Shown here piece after piece: positions 1-7,633 of a DNA stretch of 64,000 nucleotides. Below the pieces are notes generated by a model. That model saw nothing but the letters and a program-made list of their open reading frames with translations, made no database searches and was not told where the DNA came from. The DNA is from an uncultured Draconibacterium sp. (lineage in GTDB: Bacteria > Bacteroidota > Bacteroidia > Bacteroidales > Prolixibacteraceae). Where the stretch lies: assembly GCF_963677575.1 (NCBI RefSeq), contig NZ_OY782038.1, positions 4,405,501-4,469,500 of the forward strand. Direction: 5' to 3'. Numbering within the stretch: the first letter of the stretch is position 1; each line of letters begins with the position of its first letter. Position numbers and translations under genes: made by a program.

Positions 1-487
1 TTAGTTTTGCGTGCTTTGCGCTGCTTCTTTTCTTTGCGTGAAACGATTTTAGTTGCCTTTCATTTCTGTTGGTGATTACAGTATATTATTAGTGTTTTTT
101 GTTTTAAATGGGTAATCATTTCTGTTAAATCATCCATCGACAATTGTTAATCGAAATTCATCATTCAATATTCTACGTTCGCGTTCTATTTAAATTCTTT
201 TTAAATATTACACCGAAAAAATCATTTATTGTGGAAAACATGGTTTTGTTGGTTGGAATAAGATATTTTTGTATGAAATAACAGATTGATACCGACAACG
301 TTAACATCAGAGAGACAGTAAGAATGATATTAGTCAGCTGTTTTTGTGTTGTTAATCAGTGTTTTAAAACTCATAAAAATAAAATAAACTTGATTTTTCT
401 CATCGGCTAAACAATCACTATTTAAGAACTTTATAGTGGTGTTTAAAAGGTAAAAAATTTAATTACTCACCTTAATTGTTGTATTAT
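1..487. other. Leading intergenic region upstream of serC
   Basis: No credible gene is visible in this stretch. Its first 57 bases hold words such as CTTTGCGTG, of the kind seen again near 2,552-2,600 and common in Bacteroidota spacers. A weak -7-like box TAAACTTG lies at 385-392, about 95 bases before serC, but it has no clear TTG partner upstream. The rest is AT-rich and featureless to my eye. Confidence 0.5.
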
Positions 488-1555
488 ATGAAGAAGCACA
501 ATTTTTACGCAGGACCTTCAATTCTGCCCGAATTTACAAAGGAAAAAACTGCTGAGGCTGCTCTGAACTTTGCCGGAACCGGACTTTCTGTAATGGAAGT
601 TTCGCACCGTAGTAAAGAGTTTGTTGCGGTAATGGACGAGGCAGTTGCTTTGGTAAAAGAATTACTAAAAGTGCCGGAAGGTTATTCGGTTCTTTTCTTG
701 CAAGGTGGTGCCAGCACGCAGTTTTTAATGGCTCCATATAACTTAATGGATAAAAAAGCAGCATATTTAAATACAGGTGCATGGTCGAAAAAAGCCATTA
801 AAGAAGCTAAATTTCTTGGCGAAGTTGTTGAAGTTGCTTCATCGGCCGACACCATTTATAACTACATCCCAAAAGGTTACGAAGTACCTTCGGATGTTAG
901 CTATTTCCATTATACATCAAATAACACTATTTACGGAACACAAATTCCTACTCCGGATGTTGATGTTCCTTTGGTAGCCGATATGTCTTCTGATATTTTC
1001 AGTCGCCCAATCGATATTTCAAAATACGATTTGATCTACGCAGGTGCACAGAAAAACCTTGGACCATCGGGAGCTACTTTGGTAATTGTAAAAGATGCTG
1101 CACTTGGAAAAGTAGAGCGTCCAATTCCAACCATGTTGGATTACACTACGCATATTAACGCCGGATCGATGTTTAACACACCATCAACGCTTCCTGTTTT
1201 TGCTTGTTTGCAAACCTTAATTTGGTTGAAAGAAAACGGCGGAGTAGAAGCAATGGAGCAAAAGAACATTGAAAAAGCAAAAGTGCTTTACGATGAAATC
1301 GATCGTAATAAAATGTTCCAGTGTACCGTGTTGGCAAAAGAGGATCGTTCGTTAATGAACGTAACTTTTGTGATGACTCCGGAGTATGCTGAATTTGAGA
1401 AAGAATTTCTGGAATTCGCAACTGCAAAAGGTATGTTGGGAATAAAAGGACACCGTTCAGTTGGTGGTTTCAGGGCTTCAATTTACAATGCAATGCCTGT
1501 TGAAAGTATTCAGGCTTTGGTTGATGCCATGCAAGAGTTTGAAAAAATGAAGTAA
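488..1555 (+). CDS. serC: Phosphoserine aminotransferase
   Basis: PLP enzyme of the serine pathway that converts 3-phosphohydroxypyruvate plus glutamate to O-phosphoserine plus 2-oxoglutarate; the same enzyme commonly serves pyridoxal phosphate synthesis. The protein (355 aa) begins MKKHNFYAGPS, the standard SerC N-terminus, and carries the GGAS turn and the PLP-lysine segment GAQKNLGPSG. I start it at the ATG at 488; the frame extends upstream only through TTG codons at 476 and 479, with no family similarity. It is followed by a hairpin terminator and then serA, with a DUF1015 gene beyond, so the three form a serine cluster even if not one transcript. Family length and motifs are normal and the call is secure. 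Confidence 0.96.
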   Translation: MKKHNFYAGPSILPEFTKEKTAEAALNFAGTGLSVMEVSHRSKEFVAVMDEAVALVKELLKVPEGYSVLFLQGGASTQFLMAPYNLMDKKAAYLNTGAWSKKAIKEAKFLGEVVEVASSADTIYNYIPKGYEVPSDVSYFHYTSNNTIYGTQIPTPDVDVPLVADMSSDIFSRPIDISKYDLIYAGAQKNLGPSGATLVIVKDAALGKVERPIPTMLDYTTHINAGSMFNTPSTLPVFACLQTLIWLKENGGVEAMEQKNIEKAKVLYDEIDRNKMFQCTVLAKEDRSLMNVTFVMTPEYAEFEKEFLEFATAKGMLGIKGHRSVGGFRASIYNAMPVESIQALVDAMQEFEKMK

Positions 1556-1575
1556 TTCAATTTATAAAACGAAAG

Positions 1576-1606
1576 AAAATGCAGGGCAGGCGTCCTGCAT
1601 TTTTTC
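1576..1606 (+). terminator. Intrinsic terminator after serC
   Basis: An 8-bp stem AATGCAGG/CCTGCATT at 1578-1585 and 1594-1601 encloses an 8-base loop and runs into a T-tract. It lies between serC and serA, so serA transcription may depend on read-through or on its own start. Confidence 0.8.
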
Positions 1607-1626
1607 TACCTAAATTTTTATGAGTA

Positions 1627-2547
1627 ATGAGAAAAATCTTAATAGCCACAGTTAAACCGTTTGCCCCGGTTGCTGTAAAAAAAATCAGAAAAATTTTTGA
1701 GAAAGCCGGTTACGAGCTTCTGTTGCTCGAAAAGTACGCCGACAAACAAGAGCTGTTGCAAGCCATTGCCGATGTTGACGCGGCAATAATCCGTAGCGAC
1801 AAGTTTGATAAGGAAGTATTAAATGCCGGTAAAAAACTAAAAATTGTTGTACGCGCAGGTGCCGGTTACGACAATGTTGATCTCGACGCGGCAACTGCCA
1901 ACAACATTGTGGTAATGAATACGCCAGGACAAAACTCAAACGCTGTTGCCGAATTAGCCATTGGCTTGGCTATAATGGGATTACGCGAGTTATATTCCGG
2001 TAAACCCGGTGGCGAAATGCGTGGTCGTACACTCGGATTGCACGGTTTTGGTTATGTGGCCCGAAACGTTTTCCGCATTGCGCGCGCGATGGGAATGAAA
2101 GTAATTGTGTACACTCGCTACAGTAAAGGAGCTGCCGCAGCAATCGGACTGAAAGTAGCAAAGTCGTTGGAAGACCTTTATGAAAAAAGTGATATCGTTT
2201 CAATTCACGTTCCGGCACGTGGCGAGCATATAAAATCGGTAAGTGCAGAAGTGCTTTCACATTTAAAAGACGGCAGCATTTTGGTGAATACCGCAAGAAA
2301 AGAAGTGATTAACGAGCCCGATCTTGTAAAGTGTATGGAAGAAAAACCGGGAATAAAATACATGTCGGATCTTACGCCTGATTGCGAGGCCGAATTTGAG
2401 GATAAGTTTCCCGGAAGATTTTTCTTTACACCTAAAAAAGCCGGTGCGCAAACGGCTGAAGCCAACCTGAATGCCGGTTTGGCTGCGGCTCAGCAAATTG
2501 TCGAGTTTTTCGAGAATGGCGACAACACACACCAAGTAAATAAATAG
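1627..2547 (+). CDS. serA: D-3-phosphoglycerate dehydrogenase, Lys-type, without regulatory domain
   Basis: NAD-dependent 2-hydroxyacid dehydrogenase (306 aa) that should oxidise 3-phosphoglycerate to 3-phosphohydroxypyruvate, the substrate of the SerC encoded just upstream. The short length shows that the C-terminal ACT serine-sensing domain is absent. The Rossmann motif is GFGYVAR, with Ala in place of the third glycine. The position usually held by the catalytic His (SPHxG in classical SerA) reads TPKKAG, so Lys270 stands where His is expected. From memory, Lys-type enzymes of this sort have been described in Entamoeba and Bacteroides. Without an ACT domain, simple serine feedback is not expected. 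The alternative is another 2-hydroxyacid dehydrogenase, but the serC neighbour argues for SerA. Confidence 0.88.
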   Translation: MRKILIATVKPFAPVAVKKIRKIFEKAGYELLLLEKYADKQELLQAIADVDAAIIRSDKFDKEVLNAGKKLKIVVRAGAGYDNVDLDAATANNIVVMNTPGQNSNAVAELAIGLAIMGLRELYSGKPGGEMRGRTLGLHGFGYVARNVFRIARAMGMKVIVYTRYSKGAAAAIGLKVAKSLEDLYEKSDIVSIHVPARGEHIKSVSAEVLSHLKDGSILVNTARKEVINEPDLVKCMEEKPGIKYMSDLTPDCEAEFEDKFPGRFFFTPKKAGAQTAEANLNAGLAAAQQIVEFFENGDNTHQVNK

Positions 2548-2729
2548 CTTGTTTTGTGGCACTTCGCGAATCTTTGTGTCTCTTTGTGGTTCAATTTAAC
2601 GAGTACGTTGTTACGTTAACTCAAAGTTGCACAATGAATTATTTCTTAAAATAAATGTCTTAATTAGAAACCGGATTTATATTTTTGGCAATCTAAAATC
2701 TGGTTGTCTATAAATTTAAAATCAAAATA
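2548..2729. repeat. Spacer with degenerate CTTTGTG-type repeat
   Basis: At about 2,552-2,600 the spacer reads as loosely repeated CTTCGCGAA, CTTTGTGTC and CTTTGTGGTT words, similar in style to the first 57 bases of the window. This is a style of spacer repeat I associate with Bacteroidota; copy number elsewhere is unknown to me. A -7-like box TATTTTTG lies at 2,680-2,687, about 40 bases before the next gene, without a clear -33 box. Confidence 0.4.
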
Positions 2730-3980
2730 ATGGCGATAATCAAACCATTTAAAGGACTTCGTCCTCAAAAAGAAATTGTTGAAGAATTGGCTTGTCTTCC
2801 ATACGATGTAATGAATTCGGAAGAAGCAGCTGTAATGGCTGAAGGAAAAGAGAAATCGTTGCTTCGTATTACAAAAGCCGAAATTGAATGCCCGGGAGTG
2901 GAAGATATTCACTCGGAAACGGTGTATAACAAAGCCGTTGAAAACTTTAAAACTTTTCAGGAAAAAGGTTGGCTGCAGGACGATGCCGAGGCCAAATATT
3001 ATATTTATGCACAAACCATGAATGGTGTTACCCAGTACGGAATTGTTGGTGCTGCTGCCTGTGCCGATTACGAAAACGGCATTATTAAAAAGCACGAACT
3101 TACCCGTCCGGAGAAGGAGGAAGACCGCATGGTTTTAACACGTTATTTAAATGCCAACATCGAGCCGGTATTTTTTGCCTACAAAGCTGTGGCTGAAATC
3201 GACGCGATTGTTGAGAACATAGTAAAAGGCAAATCTGCGGATTACGATTTTACTGCAGAAGACGGATTTGGTCACCATTTCTGGACCATCGACGATGCAG
3301 AAACAAATGCCAAACTGGAGCAACTTTTTGAAGAGAAAGTTCCATTTACATACGTGGCCGACGGTCACCACCGAACTGCTGCTGCAGCGCGAATTGGTGC
3401 TGAAAAAACTTCGCAGAATCCAAATCATACAGGCGATGAGGAGTACAACTATTTTATGGCTGTACACTTCCCTGATAACCAGTTGCAGATTATCGATTAC
3501 AACCGCGTAGTAACCGACTTGAATGGTTTATCGGAAATCGATTTCCTTGCCGAGCTTTCGAAAGGTTTCGATGTAGAAAACATGGGCCCCGAGATTTTTA
3601 AACCATCTGCACTGCACGAGTTCAGTTTGTACATGGCCGGAAGCTGGTATAAATTAACAGCTAAAGAAGGAACTTACGATGATTCAGATCCAATTGGAAT
3701 TCTGGATGTAACCATTCTTTCTAACCAGGTGCTTGATCCGATTTTGGATATCAAAGATTTGCGTACTTCGAAACGTATCGATTTTGTTGGAGGCATTCGT
3801 GGTCTGGCAGAACTGAAACGCCGTGTTGATTCGGGCGAAATGAAAGCTGCTTTTGCGCTTTACCCGGTATCGATGCAGCAGTTAATAAACATTGCCGACA
3901 GCGGAAATATTATGCCGCCCAAAACCACATGGTTCGAACCAAAATTACGTTCGGGCTTGGTGATCCATAAGTTAGATTAA
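2730..3980 (+). CDS. DUF1015 family protein, candidate (phospho)serine phosphoryl-transfer enzyme
   Basis: A cytosolic protein of 416 aa with no signal peptide or membrane segment, of the DUF1015 family (COG4198). Around residues 208-219 it carries YVADGHHRTAAA, which resembles the DGHHR box of the ParB/Srx-like fold; that fold also includes the archaeal free-serine kinase SerK. The gene follows serC and serA and no SerB-type phosphatase is seen nearby. My inference is that it acts on phosphoserine or serine and may close the pathway to serine. The evidence is family resemblance plus neighbourhood only; no substrate is proved by the sequence. It ends just before a hairpin terminator. Confidence 0.75.
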   Translation: MAIIKPFKGLRPQKEIVEELACLPYDVMNSEEAAVMAEGKEKSLLRITKAEIECPGVEDIHSETVYNKAVENFKTFQEKGWLQDDAEAKYYIYAQTMNGVTQYGIVGAAACADYENGIIKKHELTRPEKEEDRMVLTRYLNANIEPVFFAYKAVAEIDAIVENIVKGKSADYDFTAEDGFGHHFWTIDDAETNAKLEQLFEEKVPFTYVADGHHRTAAAARIGAEKTSQNPNHTGDEEYNYFMAVHFPDNQLQIIDYNRVVTDLNGLSEIDFLAELSKGFDVENMGPEIFKPSALHEFSLYMAGSWYKLTAKEGTYDDSDPIGILDVTILSNQVLDPILDIKDLRTSKRIDFVGGIRGLAELKRRVDSGEMKAAFALYPVSMQQLINIADSGNIMPPKTTWFEPKLRSGLVIHKLD

Positions 3981-4045
3981 ATTTTAAGTTCATCTGCTCA
4001 CTATATGTCTCGTCTAACGGTAAGCTGATGACTCTACAATATTAT

Positions 4046-4081
4046 ATCCCGGTTTGTCACTTGACAGATCGGGATTTTTTT
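4046..4081 (+). terminator. Intrinsic terminator after the DUF1015 gene
   Basis: The arms ATCCCG (4,046-4,051) and CGGGAT (4,070-4,075) pair, with an inner TGTC/GACA stem, and a run of Ts follows. It closes the serine cluster. Confidence 0.8.
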
Positions 4082-4160
4082 ATGCCAGTCATTCTTCAAG
4101 CACCAAAATTTCCCTAACTTCAAAAGCTAAATAAATATAAACTAGTACTTCGTAAAAGAT

Positions 4161-4314
4161 TGTTTAACCCCGTCCTTTAGGGCGGGGAATAATGTAGACA
4201 GAACCGAACGGATTTATAAAGAATTTTGTATCTTCCGAAGTACAAAATTCTTTATAAATCCGGGCTTGTCAAACAGCATCAAAACCTCCGCCCTAAAGGA
4301 CGGAGTTAGTAAAA
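4161..4314. repeat. Nested inverted-repeat element (REPIN- or MITE-like)
   Basis: Two 20-base near-palindromes lie in inverted orientation at 4,168-4,187 and 4,286-4,305; each has a CCGTCC/TTTAGGGCGG core and they differ at only two positions when one is reversed. Between them is a perfect 22-bp stem (4,209-4,230 with 4,241-4,262) around a 10-base loop that itself contains CTT-CCG-AAG. Both outer palindromes are preceded, on the appropriate strand, by a TAAC word. The layout matches a pair of inverted REP sequences or a miniature element related to IS200/IS605-type ends. No transposase is present in the window. It ends about 35 bases before the next gene and could act as a terminator or insulator. 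Confidence 0.7.
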
Positions 4315-4347
4315 CATTTTTTACGGAACTGAAAGAAAACAACAGCA

Positions 4348-7323
4348 ATGGACATCGACAATATATCTCTATCTACCATTTACAAAAAGCGAAAAAACGA
4401 CCGCGATATTTTCCAGGAATTGATGCCCACCAAAGTAAAAGAAGTGCTTTTGGTGGCAACACTTTACGACTCGTATTCCATTGTTCGTGAGGGGCAGTTC
4501 AGCGATAAAATTTTTGGCGAATACCTGCAACTTAATCTTTACGCTGCGCCACGTTTTACCAGCGTGCATAGCAGGGAGGAGGCCTTACTAATTTTGCAAC
4601 ACCGCGATTTCGACCTGATTATTGTTATGGCCGGTATGGATAAGCACACGCCGGTTGAAATAGCCCGCGCTATAGGGGATATGAGGCCAAAAACGCCCTT
4701 GTTGTTGCTAGTAAATAACAATGCCGATTTGCGTTTTTTTCAGACTGAGCGACGGAAACTCGATTTTATCGATCGCATTTTTGTGTGGAACGGCAATTCG
4801 AATGTATTTATGGCCATGATCAAGTACATTGAAGACAAATACAATGTGGCTCGCGATACGCAAAACGGTAGCGTTCGGATAATTTTGTTGGTTGAAGACA
4901 GCATTCAATATTATTCGCGATACTTACCGATGCTTTACACCACCGTAATGACGCAAACACAGGTTTTGGTGAATGAAGATGCGACAGATGAACTGCATAA
5001 AATTTTACGAATGCGGGCCCGCCCAAAAGTAATTTTGGTGGATAACTACGAAGAGGCGGTGAAATTCATCAACAGCTATCGTCGTTACATGCTGTGTGTA
5101 ATTTCTGATGTGAAATTTGAAAAAAATGGAGTAGAAGACGAGGATGCAGGCATTGACTTGCTGAAGTTTACACAAACTACCCGAAAATTCCCTATTCCCT
5201 TGCTTTTACAATCGCACGATATTTCTAATGCACAACGGGCAAAAGAGGTTGGGGCCGATTTTATCAATAAAAACTCGGAGAGCTTGTCGATGGATATTTT
5301 TAATTTCCTCTATCGACGACTGGGGTTCGGAAACTTTGTTTTTAAAGGAATGGATGGTTTGCCCATTGCACAGGCTAAAAACCTGGTAGAATTTCAGGAG
5401 AAATTCAGAGATATTCCAGAAGAATCGTTGCAGTATCATGGAAGCCGAAATTCTTTTTCGACCTGGCTGATGGCACGTGGCGAGATCAACCTTGCAGAAT
5501 TGCTGATGCCTATTCAAATGTCAGATTTTGATTCGCCTGAAGAATTACGACAATTCTGCCTCGACAGCTTTCGGAAAATACGTTTCGAACGCTTGCGCGG
5601 AACCATTGTAAATTTCGATTCCGAATTTGTATCTTCCAGTCGTTTTATTGTACGTTTGGCTAAAGGCTCACTTGGAGGAAAGGGGAGAGGTATTGCTTTT
5701 ATCTGCAATATTATCGAGAACATCGACTTTTCGAAGCTTGTCCCTGAAATGAACATCCGCATTCCTTCAACGTCGATTATCGGTGCGCTGGAGTTTGATA
5801 AGTTTATCGAGACCAACAACCTGTACGACGATATTTATTCGTTTAACGATTATAATGCTATTCGAAAACATTTTCTTGAGTCGGAGTTCGACGATAAGAT
5901 CAGGAAGAGGCTGATGGAATACCTGAAAAAGATAAAAAGGCCGTTGGCAGTTCGCTCGTCGGGTTTGTTCGAAGATTCGTTGCTGCAACCATTTTCAGGG
6001 GTTTATGCCACTTACCTCATTCCGAATAATAATGCCGATTTGGAGGTGCGTTACCAGCACCTTGAAATGGCCATTAAACTGGTTTACTCCAGTATTTTTA
6101 CCGAGTCGGCACAGGCGTATTTCGATGCCGTAAACTACAAAATTGAAGAGGAAAAAATGGCGGTCGTCATTCAGGAAGTGATCGGCCACGAGTACAACGA
6201 TAAATATTACCCAACGCTATCGGGAGTGGCGCAGTCGTATAATTATTACCCGATTGCTTACATGGAGCCCGAAGATGGTTTTTCGGTAGCTGCAGTTGGA
6301 CTCGGAATGTATGTGGTTGGCGGTGAGAATGCATTCCGTTTTAGTCCGAAATATCCAACTCTGAATGCTTCGGCGTTAAAAGATCAGTTGCGCGATACGC
6401 AGAAACAGTTTTATGCCATCGATCTTTCAAATCCTGATTTTGATTTAGCAAGTGACGGTGAGGATGCTGCCATAAAGAAGTACCGCATAAAAGAGGCTGA
6501 AAAAGATGGAACTCTCGAACATTCGGCTTCCACGTATTTGATTGAAAATGACGATTTGATTCCGGGAATTCAGGGACCGGGACCAAAAGTGATCGATTTT
6601 GCCAATATATTAAAATACAATCATTTGCCGCTTGCCGATGTGCTACAACTATTGCTTAAACTGTTTAAAGAAGCGATGGGATCACCGGTTGAAATTGAAT
6701 ATTCTTTAGATCTGGAGCCGGCAGAAAACGGTAAACCAACGCTTTATTTGTTACAGATAAAACCACTTATTCGCACTGAGGAACAGGTGGAAGTGGATAT
6801 TGAAATGGTGGATGAGGACAAAGTTTTTATGTATGCCGAGCACGGAATGGGCAATGGTAAAATTGAAGACATTCACGATGTGGTTTATGTCGATCCGGAG
6901 AAGTTCGATAAAATGAAGACCCGCCAAATGGCGCAGGAAATCAGTAAATTAAACGATTGGTTTGAAAAAGAGGGGCGCTCGTATATTCTTATTGGTCCGG
7001 GGCGTTGGGGCTCGCGCGATCCGTATACCGGAATTCCGGTGTTGTGGGCAAACATCTCGAAAGCCAAAATAATTGTTGAAATGGGTTTGCCCGATTTCCC
7101 GCTCGATGCTTCGCTGGGGTCGCACTTTTTCCATAATGTTACGTCAATGAATGTGGGCTATTTTTCGGTGCCGCATAATTCACGCAATACAAAACTAAAA
7201 ATGGAGGCCTTGCAAAAACAGCAGGTGCTTCGCGAAACCGAATTTATAAAACATGTGCAGTTTGATAAGCCACTCACTATTTTAATGAATGGGCGCGACC
7301 GTCGTGTTTTGATTCATTGTTAA
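4348..7323 (+). CDS. Receiver-like/PEP-pyruvate-binding (PEP synthase-like) fusion protein
   Basis: A 991-aa cytosolic protein. Residues about 30-165 form a degenerate receiver-like fold. Residues about 175-335 form a second receiver, with VEDS at the start of the fold, an SD pair as the likely phospho-acceptor and a FINKNS lysine segment. From about 430 it has a PPDK_N-type ATP-grasp: GGKGRG at 443-448 and AVRSSGLFED at 534-543. The C-terminal part carries GPGRWGS at 883-889 and a GSHFF motif. I find no TSHAA-like phosphohistidine swivel domain and no PEP-utiliser barrel, so it cannot be a complete PEP synthase. It stands alone in its transcript. The phosphoryl acceptor is unknown; a signalling or dikinase-like role is inference. 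Confidence 0.8.
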   Translation: MDIDNISLSTIYKKRKNDRDIFQELMPTKVKEVLLVATLYDSYSIVREGQFSDKIFGEYLQLNLYAAPRFTSVHSREEALLILQHRDFDLIIVMAGMDKHTPVEIARAIGDMRPKTPLLLLVNNNADLRFFQTERRKLDFIDRIFVWNGNSNVFMAMIKYIEDKYNVARDTQNGSVRIILLVEDSIQYYSRYLPMLYTTVMTQTQVLVNEDATDELHKILRMRARPKVILVDNYEEAVKFINSYRRYMLCVISDVKFEKNGVEDEDAGIDLLKFTQTTRKFPIPLLLQSHDISNAQRAKEVGADFINKNSESLSMDIFNFLYRRLGFGNFVFKGMDGLPIAQAKNLVEFQEKFRDIPEESLQYHGSRNSFSTWLMARGEINLAELLMPIQMSDFDSPEELRQFCLDSFRKIRFERLRGTIVNFDSEFVSSSRFIVRLAKGSLGGKGRGIAFICNIIENIDFSKLVPEMNIRIPSTSIIGALEFDKFIETNNLYDDIYSFNDYNAIRKHFLESEFDDKIRKRLMEYLKKIKRPLAVRSSGLFEDSLLQPFSGVYATYLIPNNNADLEVRYQHLEMAIKLVYSSIFTESAQAYFDAVNYKIEEEKMAVVIQEVIGHEYNDKYYPTLSGVAQSYNYYPIAYMEPEDGFSVAAVGLGMYVVGGENAFRFSPKYPTLNASALKDQLRDTQKQFYAIDLSNPDFDLASDGEDAAIKKYRIKEAEKDGTLEHSASTYLIENDDLIPGIQGPGPKVIDFANILKYNHLPLADVLQLLLKLFKEAMGSPVEIEYSLDLEPAENGKPTLYLLQIKPLIRTEEQVEVDIEMVDEDKVFMYAEHGMGNGKIEDIHDVVYVDPEKFDKMKTRQMAQEISKLNDWFEKEGRSYILIGPGRWGSRDPYTGIPVLWANISKAKIIVEMGLPDFPLDASLGSHFFHNVTSMNVGYFSVPHNSRNTKLKMEALQKQQVLRETEFIKHVQFDKPLTILMNGRDRRVLIHC

Positions 7324-7536
7324 CGGTTGCTCTTTTCGTGTAGGCACACGGGAAATCAGTAGGTTAGGAAGTTTCGTTATGTAAGTTGCTGCATATCAGT
7401 TAACATTAGTTTAACTCCAAACGAAAAATTCACACAATTTTATTCGATTAAACAATCGAGTTAATTGGCTGAAAACAGGCACTTTCTACAATTTTTTCAG
7501 TCATTTTTTTATAAAAACAGCTCAAAATATTTTCCA

Positions 7537-7552
7537 CCGTTAACGTTAACGG
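7537..7552. promoter_or_regulatory. Perfect palindromic operator upstream of uxaB
   Basis: CCGTTAACGTTAACGG is a perfect 16-bp palindrome with a central ACGT, the kind of site bound by LacI-family repressors. It covers the expected -33 position of the promoter at 7,568, so a bound repressor would block RNA polymerase. A hexuronate-responsive LacI or GntR regulator is likely by analogy, but none is encoded in the window. Confidence 0.65.
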
Positions 7553-7567
7553 AAAACATTTAAAACT

Positions 7568-7575
7568 TATATTTG
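7568..7575 (+). promoter_or_regulatory. -7 promoter box for uxaBA
   Basis: TATATTTG matches the Bacteroidota -7 consensus TAnnTTTG exactly. It lies 59 bases before the uxaB start and directly follows the palindrome. The -33 TTG is weak (TTA), as is common for regulated promoters. Confidence 0.55.
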
Positions 7576-7633
7576 CCCACTCAAAACAAATAGTAAAGTG
7601 CTAATTACACCTGAAAAAGGTTATAGATTTTAG

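Larger units (their letters stand above)
7324..7633. other. Intergenic control region upstream of uxaBA
   Basis: 310 bases between two genes on the same strand. The first 200 bases hold nothing I recognise. The last 100 hold a 16-bp palindrome and a -7 promoter box, listed separately. Confidence 0.5.

Noticed and set aside
4266..4490. Small open frame overlapping the start of the receiver/PEP-synthase-like gene
   Set aside because: It arises from the inverted-repeat element and the beginning of the real gene in another frame; the protein resembles nothing.
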